The notes below the pieces were generated by a model. The model worked only from the letters and a program-made list of their open reading frames with translations. It made no database searches and was not told where the DNA came from. The position numbers were made by a program, and so were the translations under genes. Positions 8,397-16,201 of a stretch of 52,539 bases of DNA are shown here, in pieces. Origin of the DNA: Ruminococcus sp. (GTDB taxonomy: Bacteria > Bacillota > Clostridia > Oscillospirales > Acutalibacteraceae); the NCBI GenBank assembly GCA_017404665.1, contig JAFRBX010000076.1, positions 1 through 52,539 on the forward strand, read 5' to 3'. Every line of letters starts with the position of its first letter. Within the stretch, counting starts at the first letter, position 1.

Positions 8397-9077
8397 ATGT
8401 TATTGAATTTATTATACGGCAGACTTGACTTTACTACGGCAGTGGTAGAGATCCTCGCAATCCTGCTGATCATTTTTCTGATCCTGCCGTTTCATGAGTG
8501 GGCGCACGCGTTCACCGCGTCTAAGCTCGGCGATACCTCTATCAAGTACCGCGGCAGGCTGACGCTCAATCCTCTTGCGCATATCGATGTGTTCGGCGCG
8601 CTGGCGCTGCTGCTGTTCGGCTTCGGCTGGGCGAAGCCCGTGCCCGTTGATTCGCGCAACTTCAAGAATCCCAAGCTCGGAATGGGTATTGTCGCCCTGA
8701 TGGGTCCCGTCGCCAATATCGTTGCGGCGATCGCCGGCGGTCTGATCTTTCAGGCGATCGCGGCATTTGCACCCGCATTTTTCACCGGCGGCTTCGGATA
8801 CTATGTATATCTGTTTTTATCGTTTTATGTGCAGATCAACGTCAGTCTGGCGGTATTCAATCTGCTGCCGATCCCTCCGCTCGACGGCTCCAAGATACTA
8901 TTTGTGTTTTTACCCGACAAAGCGGTTGCATGGTTCTATCAATACCAGCAGATCATCTCTATCGTGCTGATCGCGCTGCTGTGGGTCGGCGTGCTGAGCG
9001 TACCGCTGAGCTTTTTGAGCAGCTATGTGCTCAAATTCGTCAACTGGATCACCGCGCTGCCGTTTTCTTTCATTTAA
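8397..9077 (+). CDS. Site-2 protease family (M50) membrane metallopeptidase
   Basis: 226 residues and several membrane helices. A first helix contains the zinc motif HEWAH within PFHEWAHAF. The loop RLTLNPLAHIDVFG and a later NLLPIPPLDGSKI (the third zinc ligand region, xPxDG) are the family hallmarks. It lacks a PDZ domain, so it is the short YwhC/Rip-like type that cuts within membranes. The start is supported by TAGGTGATG. This family regularly precedes scpA in Firmicutes; its substrate cannot be told from sequence. Confidence 0.92.
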   Translation: MLLNLLYGRLDFTTAVVEILAILLIIFLILPFHEWAHAFTASKLGDTSIKYRGRLTLNPLAHIDVFGALALLLFGFGWAKPVPVDSRNFKNPKLGMGIVALMGPVANIVAAIAGGLIFQAIAAFAPAFFTGGFGYYVYLFLSFYVQINVSLAVFNLLPIPPLDGSKILFVFLPDKAVAWFYQYQQIISIVLIALLWVGVLSVPLSFLSSYVLKFVNWITALPFSFI

Positions 9078-9086
9078 CTGAACTAA

Positions 9087-9125
9087 GTCATTGCGAGGCT
9101 CCATACGGAGCCGCGGCAATCCCAC
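9087..9125. repeat. Dispersed hairpin repeat (CATTGCGA...CGGCAATCCC type)
   Basis: The repeat holds GGCTCC-ATAC-GGAGCC flanked by TTGCGA and CGGCAATCCC. Related copies lie at 11309-11355 and 47872-47910, always in intergenic space. Confidence 0.6.
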
Positions 9126-9193
9126 AAAGAAGGAGTACGAACGGGTGTCTTGTGCCTTCGGAGTGAAAACGATTATTTGTAAGGAGGAGTATT

Positions 9194-9964
9194 GTGCCTG
9201 AACAACCGAATAATCAGATCACCATACTGCCCTCCGATGCCGGCACCATGCAGATAGGAGAGAAGCAGTTTACCTATCATTTTGAGGTGTATGAGGGTCC
9301 CCTCGATCTGCTGCTGACGCTGGTCATCAAAAACAAGATCGATATCTGCGATATCCCGATCGCCGAGCTGCTCGAACAGTATATGGAACAGATCGAGCTG
9401 ATGCGCGAGAACGAGATGGATATCGCGTCCGAATTTCTTGAAATGGCTTCAAGATTGGTTTATATCAAATCCGCGATGCTCCTGCCAAAGTATGAGGATG
9501 AGGCGGAGGATCTGAAAAAGGAACTCAGCGGACAGCTGATCGAATATCAGCTCTGCCGTGAGATCGCGCGCATGCTCGCGCCGATGGTCGATTTTGACAC
9601 CTTCACAAAACAACCGTCAAAGGTCGATTTCGATATGACCTACAACCGCATCCATGACCCTGCCGATATCTCCGCGGCGTATGTCAGCGCCGTTGGCCGC
9701 GGTCAGCGGAAGCTTCCGCCCGACCGTTCCGCATTCGCGGGCATCGTCAGCAAAAAGATCGTGTCCGTATCCTCGCGCATTATTCACGTGATGCGCCGTC
9801 TGTGGCACGGCAGGACCGTCAGCTACGGCGAGCTGTTCACCGCCTGCAGCGGCAGGAGTGAGATGGTAGCCACATTTTTAGCGGTTCTGGAGTTGGTCAA
9901 GGGCAAGCGCGTACACATTGACGGCGACGGCGACAGCGCCGTTGTCAGCATGATTGAGAAATGA
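9194..9964 (+). CDS. scpA: Segregation and condensation protein A
   Basis: 256 residues. The start is GTG, fixed by AAGGAGGAG ending 4 bases upstream. The kleisin N-terminal signature FEVYEGPLDLLLTLVIKNKIDI is present, followed by SEFLEMASRLVYIKSAMLLP and a C-terminal winged-helix region. ScpA bridges the SMC heads and works with ScpB in the condensin complex on the nucleoid. scpB follows 37 bases downstream, the conserved order. Confidence 0.96.
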   Translation: MPEQPNNQITILPSDAGTMQIGEKQFTYHFEVYEGPLDLLLTLVIKNKIDICDIPIAELLEQYMEQIELMRENEMDIASEFLEMASRLVYIKSAMLLPKYEDEAEDLKKELSGQLIEYQLCREIARMLAPMVDFDTFTKQPSKVDFDMTYNRIHDPADISAAYVSAVGRGQRKLPPDRSAFAGIVSKKIVSVSSRIIHVMRRLWHGRTVSYGELFTACSGRSEMVATFLAVLELVKGKRVHIDGDGDSAVVSMIEK

Positions 9965-10001
9965 TTCTGATTTCTAATGCTATGGTATCGGAGGGATCAC
10001 T

Positions 10002-10664
10002 ATGACAGAAAAAGAATATCGGTCCTCAATTGAGGCAATACTTTTTGCAGCGGGCGATCCCGTCGATATCAAACGACTCTCAGAAGTGCTGGAGCTCCCC
10101 GAGAGCGCGGTGCAGACGCAGCTGGATATACTGATCGACGAGTATGCGCAGATGGAGCGCGGCATTACCATCATCCGTCTTAACAACAGCTGCCAGATGG
10201 TATCTGTCAAGCAGTTTGCGCCACAGGTGCGCAAGGCGATGGACCTAAGGCGCAACATTCCGCTGTCACAAGCCGCGATGGAGGTGCTTGCCGTGATCGC
10301 CTATAACCAGCCGGTGACCAAGAGCTTTGTCGAACAGGTCAGAGGCGTGGATTGCTCGGGCGTCATCGGTTCGCTGACGACCAAGGGTCTGATCGAGGAA
10401 AAGGGCAGATTGGAGCTGCCCGGCAGACCGCTGCTGTACGGCACCACCGACCATTTCCTGCGCTGCTTCTCGATCCGCACGCTTGACGAGCTGCCGCCGA
10501 TCCCCAAGGATGAGGATAAGGGCGATAGGGGCAAGCAGCTGAGCATCTTCGAGAACGAGGGCGAGGGAGACGATCACTCTGCCGACGCTCCCGCGTCGGG
10601 CGCGGAGGATACCGTCAGCGGAACGGTTGAGGATATCGTCGCCGATGCGGTAGAAGGTACCTGA
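10002..10664 (+). CDS. scpB: Segregation and condensation protein B
   Basis: 220 residues with two winged-helix halves. It begins EYRSSIEAILFAAGDPV and contains LSQAAMEVLAVIAYNQPVTK and a VIGSLTTKGLIEEKGR segment, all typical of ScpB. The last 45 or so residues are an acidic, probably disordered tail. ScpB dimers bind the ScpA kleisin. The DUF2953 gene starts one base after its stop, so translation is probably coupled. Confidence 0.96.
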   Translation: MTEKEYRSSIEAILFAAGDPVDIKRLSEVLELPESAVQTQLDILIDEYAQMERGITIIRLNNSCQMVSVKQFAPQVRKAMDLRRNIPLSQAAMEVLAVIAYNQPVTKSFVEQVRGVDCSGVIGSLTTKGLIEEKGRLELPGRPLLYGTTDHFLRCFSIRTLDELPPIPKDEDKGDRGKQLSIFENEGEGDDHSADAPASGAEDTVSGTVEDIVADAVEGT

Positions 10665-10665
10665 G

Positions 10666-11301
10666 TTGATCGCGCTGTATATCATACTCGGTATCCTGCT
10701 GCTGATTCTTTTGATCTTGCTGATCAGGGTGCAGGTTTTCATGCAGTATTCGGAGACCGTCACGCTCTCGGTCAAGGTGCTTTTCGTTAAGATTACGCTT
10801 CTTCCCGCAAAGGAAAAGAAAAAGAAGCCCAAAAAGGAAAAGCCGAAGGAGCCGAAGCAGGAGCAGAAGAAACCGAAAAAGGAAGAAAAAGAGAAGGAGA
10901 AAAAGCCTTCATATCTGTCGAAGCTGAAAGAGAAAAAGGGACTGAGCGGACTTTTGTCGCTTTTTACCTCACTCGCAAAGATCGCGGTAGGTATGCTCAA
11001 GAGCATTTTCTCTCATATCGTAATCAAAAAGATGGATGTAGGCATTGCGCTGTCGGGTGAGGACGCGTCATCCGTTGCCGTCAATTACGGCAGGCTATGC
11101 TCCGTCCTGTATCCCGCAGTGAATGTGATCGCGTCGGTGACAGTTTGCAAGGATTACAACGTCGTGGTAGAGCCTGTGTTCGATCCCGACAAACCCACCG
11201 AGGTATTCGCCGACGTCCATGCGTACCTGCGCCTTATTTTCGTTGTCGCAGCGGCGATCAAAGCGGCGATCAAACTCTTGATCGTCCGTATCAGGCTGTA
11301 A
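10666..11301 (+). CDS. DUF2953 membrane protein (YtfI-like)
   Basis: 211 residues from a TTG start one base after the scpB stop. An N-terminal membrane helix is followed by a strand (VTLSVKVLFVKITLLP), then a very lysine-, glutamate- and proline-rich stretch of about 45 residues (about 50-95), and a second half with a C-terminal membrane helix (FVVAAAIKAAIKLLIV). This arrangement fits DUF2953, called YtfI in Bacillus, which is regularly paired with ytfJ/gerW as here. A role in sporulation is inferred from that partnership. Confidence 0.85.
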   Translation: MIALYIILGILLLILLILLIRVQVFMQYSETVTLSVKVLFVKITLLPAKEKKKKPKKEKPKEPKQEQKKPKKEEKEKEKKPSYLSKLKEKKGLSGLLSLFTSLAKIAVGMLKSIFSHIVIKKMDVGIALSGEDASSVAVNYGRLCSVLYPAVNVIASVTVCKDYNVVVEPVFDPDKPTEVFADVHAYLRLIFVVAAAIKAAIKLLIVRIRL

Positions 11302-11308
11302 ATACAGA

Positions 11309-11424
11309 GTTATTGCGAAGCCTTAACATCTGTGTTAAAGCTGTGGCAATCCCACAATTAGGGAATCATCGGTTGAGATTGTCGCAGTCGCAAAACAAGC
11401 GTGTTTTGCTTCTTCGCAATGACG
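11309..11424. repeat. Dispersed repeat, inverted pair
   Basis: TTATTGCGAAGC and CTGTGGCAATCCCAC (11309-11355) match the repeat at 9087-9125. A facing CTTCTTCGCAATGACG at 11409-11424 is the inverse of the left end, so the gap between DUF2953 and gerW is filled by an inverted pair able to fold as one long hairpin. Confidence 0.55.
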
Positions 11425-11446
11425 ATTGAATAAAGGAGATGTAAAT

Positions 11447-11863
11447 ATGAGCGATCATCCGATCAACAGTTTAATGGACACTTCCCTGAAAAAGATCAAG
11501 GAACTGATCGACGTCAACACCATTATCGGCGATCCGATCACCGCCCCCGACGGCACCACGATCATCCCTGTTTCTAAGGTGACCTACGGCTTTGCGTCGG
11601 GCGGTTCCGATCTGCCCACCAAAAAGGATAACCGCGACTGCTTCGGCGGCGGCTCCGGCGCGGGCGTCACGATCCAGCCGGTCGGTTTCCTGAGCATCAG
11701 CAAGGGCAACGTCAAGTTCATCCCGATCGAGAAGTACGACGGCGCCGCCGATCGTATCGTCGGCATGATCCCTGAGGCGTTCGATAAGATATCCTCCTTC
11801 ATCAAGAAGGATAAAAAGGATAAGACCGATCTCGAAAACGATCTCGACAGCTTCGACTTATAG
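11447..11863 (+). CDS. gerW: GerW/YtfJ family sporulation protein
   Basis: 138 residues. ATG 11447 follows AAAGGAGATG, and the earlier in-frame TTG at 11426 has no ribosome site. The family core is clear: IGDPITAPDGTTIIPVSKVTYGF, a GGGSGAGVTIQPVGFL glycine motif and a lysine-rich C-terminus. In Bacillus, GerW is made in the forespore and is needed for normal germination. Its place after DUF2953 and before a D,D-carboxypeptidase is conserved in spore formers, so the host probably sporulates. Confidence 0.93.
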   Translation: MSDHPINSLMDTSLKKIKELIDVNTIIGDPITAPDGTTIIPVSKVTYGFASGGSDLPTKKDNRDCFGGGSGAGVTIQPVGFLSISKGNVKFIPIEKYDGAADRIVGMIPEAFDKISSFIKKDKKDKTDLENDLDSFDL

Positions 11864-11910
11864 GCTCCCTTTCCTAAGGGAGCTGTCAGCGGACGCGCAT
11901 GTCCGCTGAC
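11864..11910. repeat. Double hairpin repeat after gerW
   Basis: Two adjacent perfect hairpins, GCTCCCTT/AAGGGAGC (11864-11883) and GTCAGCGGAC/GTCCGCTGAC (11885-11910), with no T-run. The first resembles the terminator stem at 14368-14385, so it may end gerW transcription or belong to a dispersed repeat. Confidence 0.6.
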
Positions 11911-11930
11911 TGAGGGTTGCTATTACTTTT

Positions 11931-11975
11931 CATATCATATCACTGTCCGGCATAAACTTTACAGGTGATGATATG
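11931..11975 (+). promoter_or_regulatory. Hairpin covering ribosome site and start codon of the carboxypeptidase
   Basis: CATATCAT plus CAC (11931-11943, with a 2-nt bulge) can pair with GTGATGATATG (11965-11975). That strand contains part of the AGGTGATG ribosome site and the ATG itself, so folding would hide the start. Confidence 0.5.
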
Positions 11976-13088
11976 AAAAGACTATTGTCGGTTGCTATGT
12001 CGTTGTTGATGCTGTCGCTGTCAGCTGCGGTTGTACACGCCGAAGAGATCGAAACTTCATCTGCGGCTTATGTCCTGTATTGCCCCGATAACGGCGTAGT
12101 GCTCTTGTCATGCAACTCCGACAAAGAACTGCCGATCGCCTCCACGACAAAGATCATGACGGCGCTCATCACGCTGGAAGAAGCCGCCGTCGATAACCGT
12201 GTGGTGGAATTTACCGACGATATGGTCGCCGAGGGCAGCTCCATGTACCTCAAAAGAGGGGAGAAGGTCACGCTGTATGATCTTGCCGTCGGCATGATGA
12301 TGCAGAGCGGCAACGATGCCGCCAACGCTGCCGCGATCGCGATCGCGGGAAGCATGGACGCCTTTGCCGGTCGGATGAACGACAAAGCCCGTGAGATAGG
12401 GATGGAGCACACGCATTTTGTGACCCCCAGCGGATTGGACGACGAGGATCACTACTCTGCGGCGTATGATATGGCGCTTTTGATGGCGTATGCCCTGCAA
12501 AACGAGGATTTTGCTTACATCACGTCACAGACGTCGATGGAGGTGCATTTTGTCTATCCCGCCGATAAGTTCATGACCTATCCCAATCATAACAAGCTGC
12601 TCAAGATGTACCCCGACTGCATCAGCGGCAAGACCGGTTACACTGACGCGGCAGGGCGTACTTTGGTAACGGCGGCTGAGCGCGGCGGTCTTACCTTGAT
12701 TGCCGTCACGCTCGACGATCCCGACGACTGGAACGATCATGCTGCGCTGTATGACTACGGCTTCGAACATTTCGAGCGGAAGACTTTGGAGCCTGACGCT
12801 CTCTCGATAAACGTTGTCGGCGGCAGCGAAAACACAGTTGCTTTGACAGCGGATGAGATGTCCGTCGTTGTACCGAAGCAAACGGAAAAGATCGATACAC
12901 AGGTCAGCCTGCCCGCCTTTCTGTACGCCCCCGTCGGAGCAGGGGAGACGGTCGGAACGATCACCTATTCTGTTGACGGTGAAGCGCTGATCGACGTCCC
13001 GCTCAAAGCCGTCGATTCGGTCGATTACGATCATAAAAGAAGAAATATCATCGATTATATAAAGGATTTATTTAATTGGCACAGTTAG
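11973..13088 (+). CDS. D-alanyl-D-alanine carboxypeptidase (serine type)
   Basis: 371 residues with a signal peptide (MKRLLSVAMSLL to VHAEE). All three penicillin-binding motifs are visible: SxxK in IASTTKIMTA, SxN in QSGNDAAN and KTG in GKTGYTDAAGR. The second domain is the beta-sandwich typical of PBP5/DacF. It trims the terminal D-Ala from peptidoglycan stem peptides outside the membrane, and DacB/DacF members shape spore cortex. The last residues lack a clear amphipathic anchor. Its 3' end overlaps the next gene by 13 bases. Confidence 0.95.
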   Translation: MKRLLSVAMSLLMLSLSAAVVHAEEIETSSAAYVLYCPDNGVVLLSCNSDKELPIASTTKIMTALITLEEAAVDNRVVEFTDDMVAEGSSMYLKRGEKVTLYDLAVGMMMQSGNDAANAAAIAIAGSMDAFAGRMNDKAREIGMEHTHFVTPSGLDDEDHYSAAYDMALLMAYALQNEDFAYITSQTSMEVHFVYPADKFMTYPNHNKLLKMYPDCISGKTGYTDAAGRTLVTAAERGGLTLIAVTLDDPDDWNDHAALYDYGFEHFERKTLEPDALSINVVGGSENTVALTADEMSVVVPKQTEKIDTQVSLPAFLYAPVGAGETVGTITYSVDGEALIDVPLKAVDSVDYDHKRRNIIDYIKDLFNWHS

Positions 13089-13846
13089 TCAGATTACAAA
13101 AGATGCTTGCCGACTGCGGCGTAGCGTCTCGCAGAAAAAGTGAAGAATTGATCGCGGCGGGCAGAGTGCGCGTCAACGGCAAAGTTGCTCAGATCGGCGA
13201 CAAGGTCGATCCGTACAACGATAAGGTGCACGTCGGCAAACGCCGCGTCACGGGCACCGCAAAGCCTAAGCTGCGCTATATCATGCTCAATAAGCCGCGC
13301 GGCGTCCTCACCACCATGAGCGATGACCGCGGCAGAAAATGCGTCGCTGACCTGATCAAGGATATTGACGTGCGGCTGTTTCCGGTCGGCAGGCTTGACC
13401 GCGACAGCGAAGGGATGCTTCTGATGACCAACGACGGCGCGTTTGCAAATCACGTCATGCACCCGAAGAAGCATGTCAATAAGGTGTACCGCGTTACCGT
13501 GCGTCCGAACATCACCGAAGAACAGGTCGTAAAGCTTGAAAACGGCGTCGTGATCGACGGCAGAAGGACCGCTCCCGCGCAGGTGCGTGTCGTCAGCCGC
13601 GACAAGGATAACGGACGCTGTGTACTGGAGATCGTGATCCGCGAGGGCAGGAACCGCCAGATCCGCAAGATGTGCGACGCGGTAGGCTTGGAGGTAGCCC
13701 GCCTCAAGCGCACCGCCATTGGCGGCGTCAAGCTCGGCGGACTGCGTTCGGGCATGTATCGCGATCTTACCGATATTGAGATCCGCAAGCTCTCCGCTGA
13801 TCCCAACCCGAACGAGAACTTTTTGGAGAATTTGCCTTCCCCTTGA
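13076..13846 (+). CDS. rluB: 23S rRNA pseudouridine synthase, RsuA/RluB family
   Basis: 256 residues from a TTG start inside the end of the preceding gene. An S4 RNA-binding domain (VRLQKMLADCGVASRRKSEEL) precedes the synthase domain with the catalytic aspartate in GRLDRDSEGMLL and the NRQIRKMCDAVG motif. Members make pseudouridine in the peptidyl-transferase region of 23S rRNA; RluB rather than RsuA is favoured by sequence style only. The last residues (LPSP) and the stop codon are supplied by the palindromic repeat at 13834-13993, so insertion of that repeat has re-cut the C-terminus. Confidence 0.92.
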   Translation: MAQLVRLQKMLADCGVASRRKSEELIAAGRVRVNGKVAQIGDKVDPYNDKVHVGKRRVTGTAKPKLRYIMLNKPRGVLTTMSDDRGRKCVADLIKDIDVRLFPVGRLDRDSEGMLLMTNDGAFANHVMHPKKHVNKVYRVTVRPNITEEQVVKLENGVVIDGRRTAPAQVRVVSRDKDNGRCVLEIVIREGRNRQIRKMCDAVGLEVARLKRTAIGGVKLGGLRSGMYRDLTDIEIRKLSADPNPNENFLENLPSP

Positions 13847-13993
13847 GGGGAAGGTGTCACCGCAGGTGACGGATGAGGTGGAAACGCTTCTGTTTTATGT
13901 TGTATCTTGATGGAGTGGAAACGCTTCCACCTCATCCGACCTTTTCGGCTCCCTGTAGAGCCGAAAAGCCCACCTTCCCCTCAAGGGGAAGGC
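13834..13993. repeat. Palindromic element, 160 bp, with perfect 23-bp inverted ends
   Basis: Positions 13834-13856 and 13971-13993 are exact reverse complements. Inside, a second inverted pair (GGATGAGGTGGAAACG and its complement) and a short GGCTCC/GAGCC hairpin continue the symmetry. A shorter relative is at 42704-42835. It encodes no protein and provides the stop codon of rluB. It looks like a MITE- or REP-type element. Confidence 0.85.
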
Positions 13994-14009
13994 TTTTTAC
14001 GGAGTGCCT

Positions 14010-14363
14010 ATGTTAATTGTCAAACCCGATCCGAAAAATGAAAACAGTGAGATCAAAACTCTCAACGCATTTCTTGATGACGTCCCCTGCGGCTATATCC
14101 GTTTTCATCATTACGGCTATATCCTTGTGGTGGACGAGCTGCTGCCGATCCCCGATGACCCTAAAAGCATGGATAAGGATACATATGCCGTACTCGATAC
14201 CATTATCCGTGCGCTCGGCTCCTATGGGCTGAACCACTCCTGCTATTATCTGGAATGTGAAAACCCCATGCTGTTCGATGCGCTCCAAGCTCTGCGGTTT
14301 TCCGTCAGGGACGGCAAAGCCAAAAGCGACCTGTCCAAAATCCTGAATCATCACCACGATTGA
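14010..14363 (+). CDS. Small protein of unknown function
   Basis: 117 residues. ATG 14010 is preferred to the in-frame GTG at 14004 because GGAG at 14001-14004 would overlap the latter. I recognise no family. The pattern (GYIRFHHYGYILVVDELLPIP, then a helix and SCYYLECENPMLFDALQALRF) vaguely suggests a reduced acetyltransferase-like alpha/beta fold, but the acetyl-CoA loop is not visible. A strong terminator follows. It sits immediately after a palindromic element and may have been separated from an original operon. Confidence 0.6.
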   Translation: MLIVKPDPKNENSEIKTLNAFLDDVPCGYIRFHHYGYILVVDELLPIPDDPKSMDKDTYAVLDTIIRALGSYGLNHSCYYLECENPMLFDALQALRFSVRDGKAKSDLSKILNHHHD

Positions 14364-14367
14364 TTCT

Positions 14368-14394
14368 GCTCCCTGAAAAGGGAGCTGTTTTTTT
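14368..14394 (+). terminator. Intrinsic terminator
   Basis: GCTCCCT-GAAA-AGGGAGC (14368-14385) followed by TGTTTTTTT. Confidence 0.92.
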
Positions 14395-14405
14395 CCTCTT
14401 TTTTC

Positions 14406-14434
14406 TTGCTATTCTTTTAATTTTGTAATATAAT
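14406..14434 (+). promoter_or_regulatory. Promoter of the carboxyltransferase operon
   Basis: TTGCTA (14406-14411), 17-nt spacer and TATAAT (14429-14434). The leader to 14506 contains an 11-codon open frame (14440-14475, MKNFVVVLLLV) without a ribosome site. Confidence 0.8.
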
Positions 14435-14506
14435 ATAGAATGAAGAATTTTGTGGTGGTTTTGTTGCTTGTGTAAAACTGCAAACCACGATACAGGAGGA
14501 ATGTTT

Positions 14507-15784
14507 GTGGGTGCTGAAAAGTATTCATCCTACGATGTGCTGAACGCGTTCTTTGACGACGGCAGCTTTCAGGAAACCGACGCTTATCTCAAGAGCGGCG
14601 ACGGTGCGGCGGAGGCTGTCACCGGCTTCGGGACCGTAGACGGCGTACCGGTCTACGCGTTTGCGCAGAATGTCGACGTCTGCGGCGGAGCCATGAGCAA
14701 GTCACAGGCGAAGAAGATTACGAAGCTGTATAATGCCGCGCTGAAAACCGGCGCGCCTGTGGTCGGCTTCTACGATTCCGTTGGCGGCAAGCTGGAGCAA
14801 AAATATGAGATGCTCTCCGCTTACGGTAATATCCTGAGAAAAAGCAGTAAGCTCAGCGGTGTTGTTCCGCAGATCTCCGTTGTTCTCGGCAGCTGTCTGG
14901 GTACCTCGGCGCTGATTGCCGCCGCGGCTGATTATATTATTATGGATAAGGACGCGAAGCTCAGCGTCGATACATCCGCTGTAAACGCATCTGCCGAAGA
15001 AAATCTGAACAGCGGCATAGCTTCCTTTATCTGCGAGGGCTATGCGGCGTGCGTCGACAAGGCTAAAGCGCTGCTGGGATATTTCCCTGCCAATAATCTG
15101 GAACCCGCTCCGGCTTTCGAGACCGTTCCCGCGTATACCGATCCGGATAAGCTTCCGAAGTATTTTGCGGATGAAAACAGCCTGCTCCGTGTCGGCGGCG
15201 GTTACGGCGAGCCTGTATGTACAGCTTTCGGCAGAGTCAACGGCTATCCTGTCGGTATCGTGGTCACCAAGGGCGGCGTGATTTCTGCTGACAGTGCGAA
15301 GAAGATGGCAAAGCATGTCCGCTTCTGTGACGCCTTCTCGATCCCCGTGATCACTATCGTTGACGCAGAAGCCTTTGATAGCCTGCACGACGCGTCAAAG
15401 CTGATCTCTGTCTACGCCGAGGCGACGGCGCCGAAGATCTCGATCATTTCGGGTACTGCTGTCGGCGCCGTGTATATCGCGCTGGCAGGCTCTGCCTCCG
15501 GAGCCGATCTGGTTTACGCGCTGCCCGACGCGGTCATATCGCCTATAGCGCCCAAGGCAGCGGCGTTCATCCTTGATGAAAGCATCGCCGACGCGCCGGT
15601 CGCCGAGCAGGAAGCTCGCGCGCTGGATTTTGTGAAAGCCAATCTGTCGGCTTTCAAAGCCGCCGAGGACGGCTATGCGGACGATATCGTCGAGGCTGAC
15701 GGCTTGCGCGATAAGCTGGTATCGGCGCTTGATATGCTATCCTCCAAAAGAGTTTCCGCGCTGCCTAAAAAACATACAACTTGA
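14507..15784 (+). CDS. Biotin-dependent carboxyltransferase, 12S-like, divergent
   Basis: 425 residues from GTG 14507. CAGGAGGA ends directly at 14500, leaving normal spacing to GTG and none to the ATG at 14501. Two crotonase-type halves are visible: TVDGVPVYAFAQNVDVCGGAMSK, GAPVVGFYDSVGG and GVVPQISVVLGSCLGT in the first, and VNGYPVGIVVTKGG and APKISIISGTAVGAVYIAL in the second. These match acyl-CoA carboxyltransferases (MmdA, transcarboxylase 12S), but the protein is about 90 residues shorter, and the usual GPCAGGA oxyanion segment reads GSCLGTSA. The next two genes supply a biotin carrier and a pyruvate/oxaloacetate-type carboxyltransferase. Substrate is uncertain; methylmalonyl-CoA or another acyl-CoA is possible. 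Confidence 0.85.
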   Translation: MGAEKYSSYDVLNAFFDDGSFQETDAYLKSGDGAAEAVTGFGTVDGVPVYAFAQNVDVCGGAMSKSQAKKITKLYNAALKTGAPVVGFYDSVGGKLEQKYEMLSAYGNILRKSSKLSGVVPQISVVLGSCLGTSALIAAAADYIIMDKDAKLSVDTSAVNASAEENLNSGIASFICEGYAACVDKAKALLGYFPANNLEPAPAFETVPAYTDPDKLPKYFADENSLLRVGGGYGEPVCTAFGRVNGYPVGIVVTKGGVISADSAKKMAKHVRFCDAFSIPVITIVDAEAFDSLHDASKLISVYAEATAPKISIISGTAVGAVYIALAGSASGADLVYALPDAVISPIAPKAAAFILDESIADAPVAEQEARALDFVKANLSAFKAAEDGYADDIVEADGLRDKLVSALDMLSSKRVSALPKKHTT

Positions 15785-15822
15785 TTTTTTTCTATCACAA
15801 CTGATGAAGAGAGGTATATAAC

Positions 15823-16191
15823 ATGAAAAATCTGAGAATCACCGTCAACGGCGTCGCCTATGACGTACAGGTCGAAGAACTCGGCGCAGACGCGTCCGTC
15901 AACTCCGCTCCTGCTCCTGCAGCTGCCGTTGCTGCGCCCGCCCCCAAGAAAAAAGCAGCCGCGGCTGCCGCAGGCGCGGGTGAAAAGGTCGCTGCTCCCA
16001 TGCCCGGCACTATCGTTTCCGTCAACGTGACCGACGGTCAATCCGTCAAAAAGGGCGACGTCCTTGTCGTACTGGAGGCGATGAAGATGGAGAACGAGAT
16101 CAAAGCTCCCAAGGACGGCACGATCACCGGTATTGCCGTCAGCAAGGGCGAGAGCGTCGATACCGGCGCGACCCTCGTGACTATCGCATAA
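15823..16191 (+). CDS. Biotin carboxyl carrier protein (1.3S-like)
   Basis: 122 residues. A short N-terminal strand ([19 protein letters not shown]) is followed by an Ala/Pro-rich flexible linker (about 25-55) and a biotinyl domain. The biotinylated lysine lies in [10 protein letters not shown], about 35 residues from the C-terminus as usual. It shuttles carboxyl groups between the two carboxyltransferases encoded on either side. It is the size of the 1.3S transcarboxylase subunit and of carriers in sodium-pump decarboxylases. A strong ribosome site (GAGAGG) precedes it. Confidence 0.95.
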   Translation: MKNLRITVNGVAYDVQVEELGADASVNSAPAPAAAVAAPAPKKKAAAAAAGAGEKVAAPMPGTIVSVNVTDGQSVKKGDVLVVLEAMKMENEIKAPKDGTITGIAVSKGESVDTGATLVTIA

Positions 16192-16201
16192 GGAGTTCAC
16201 T

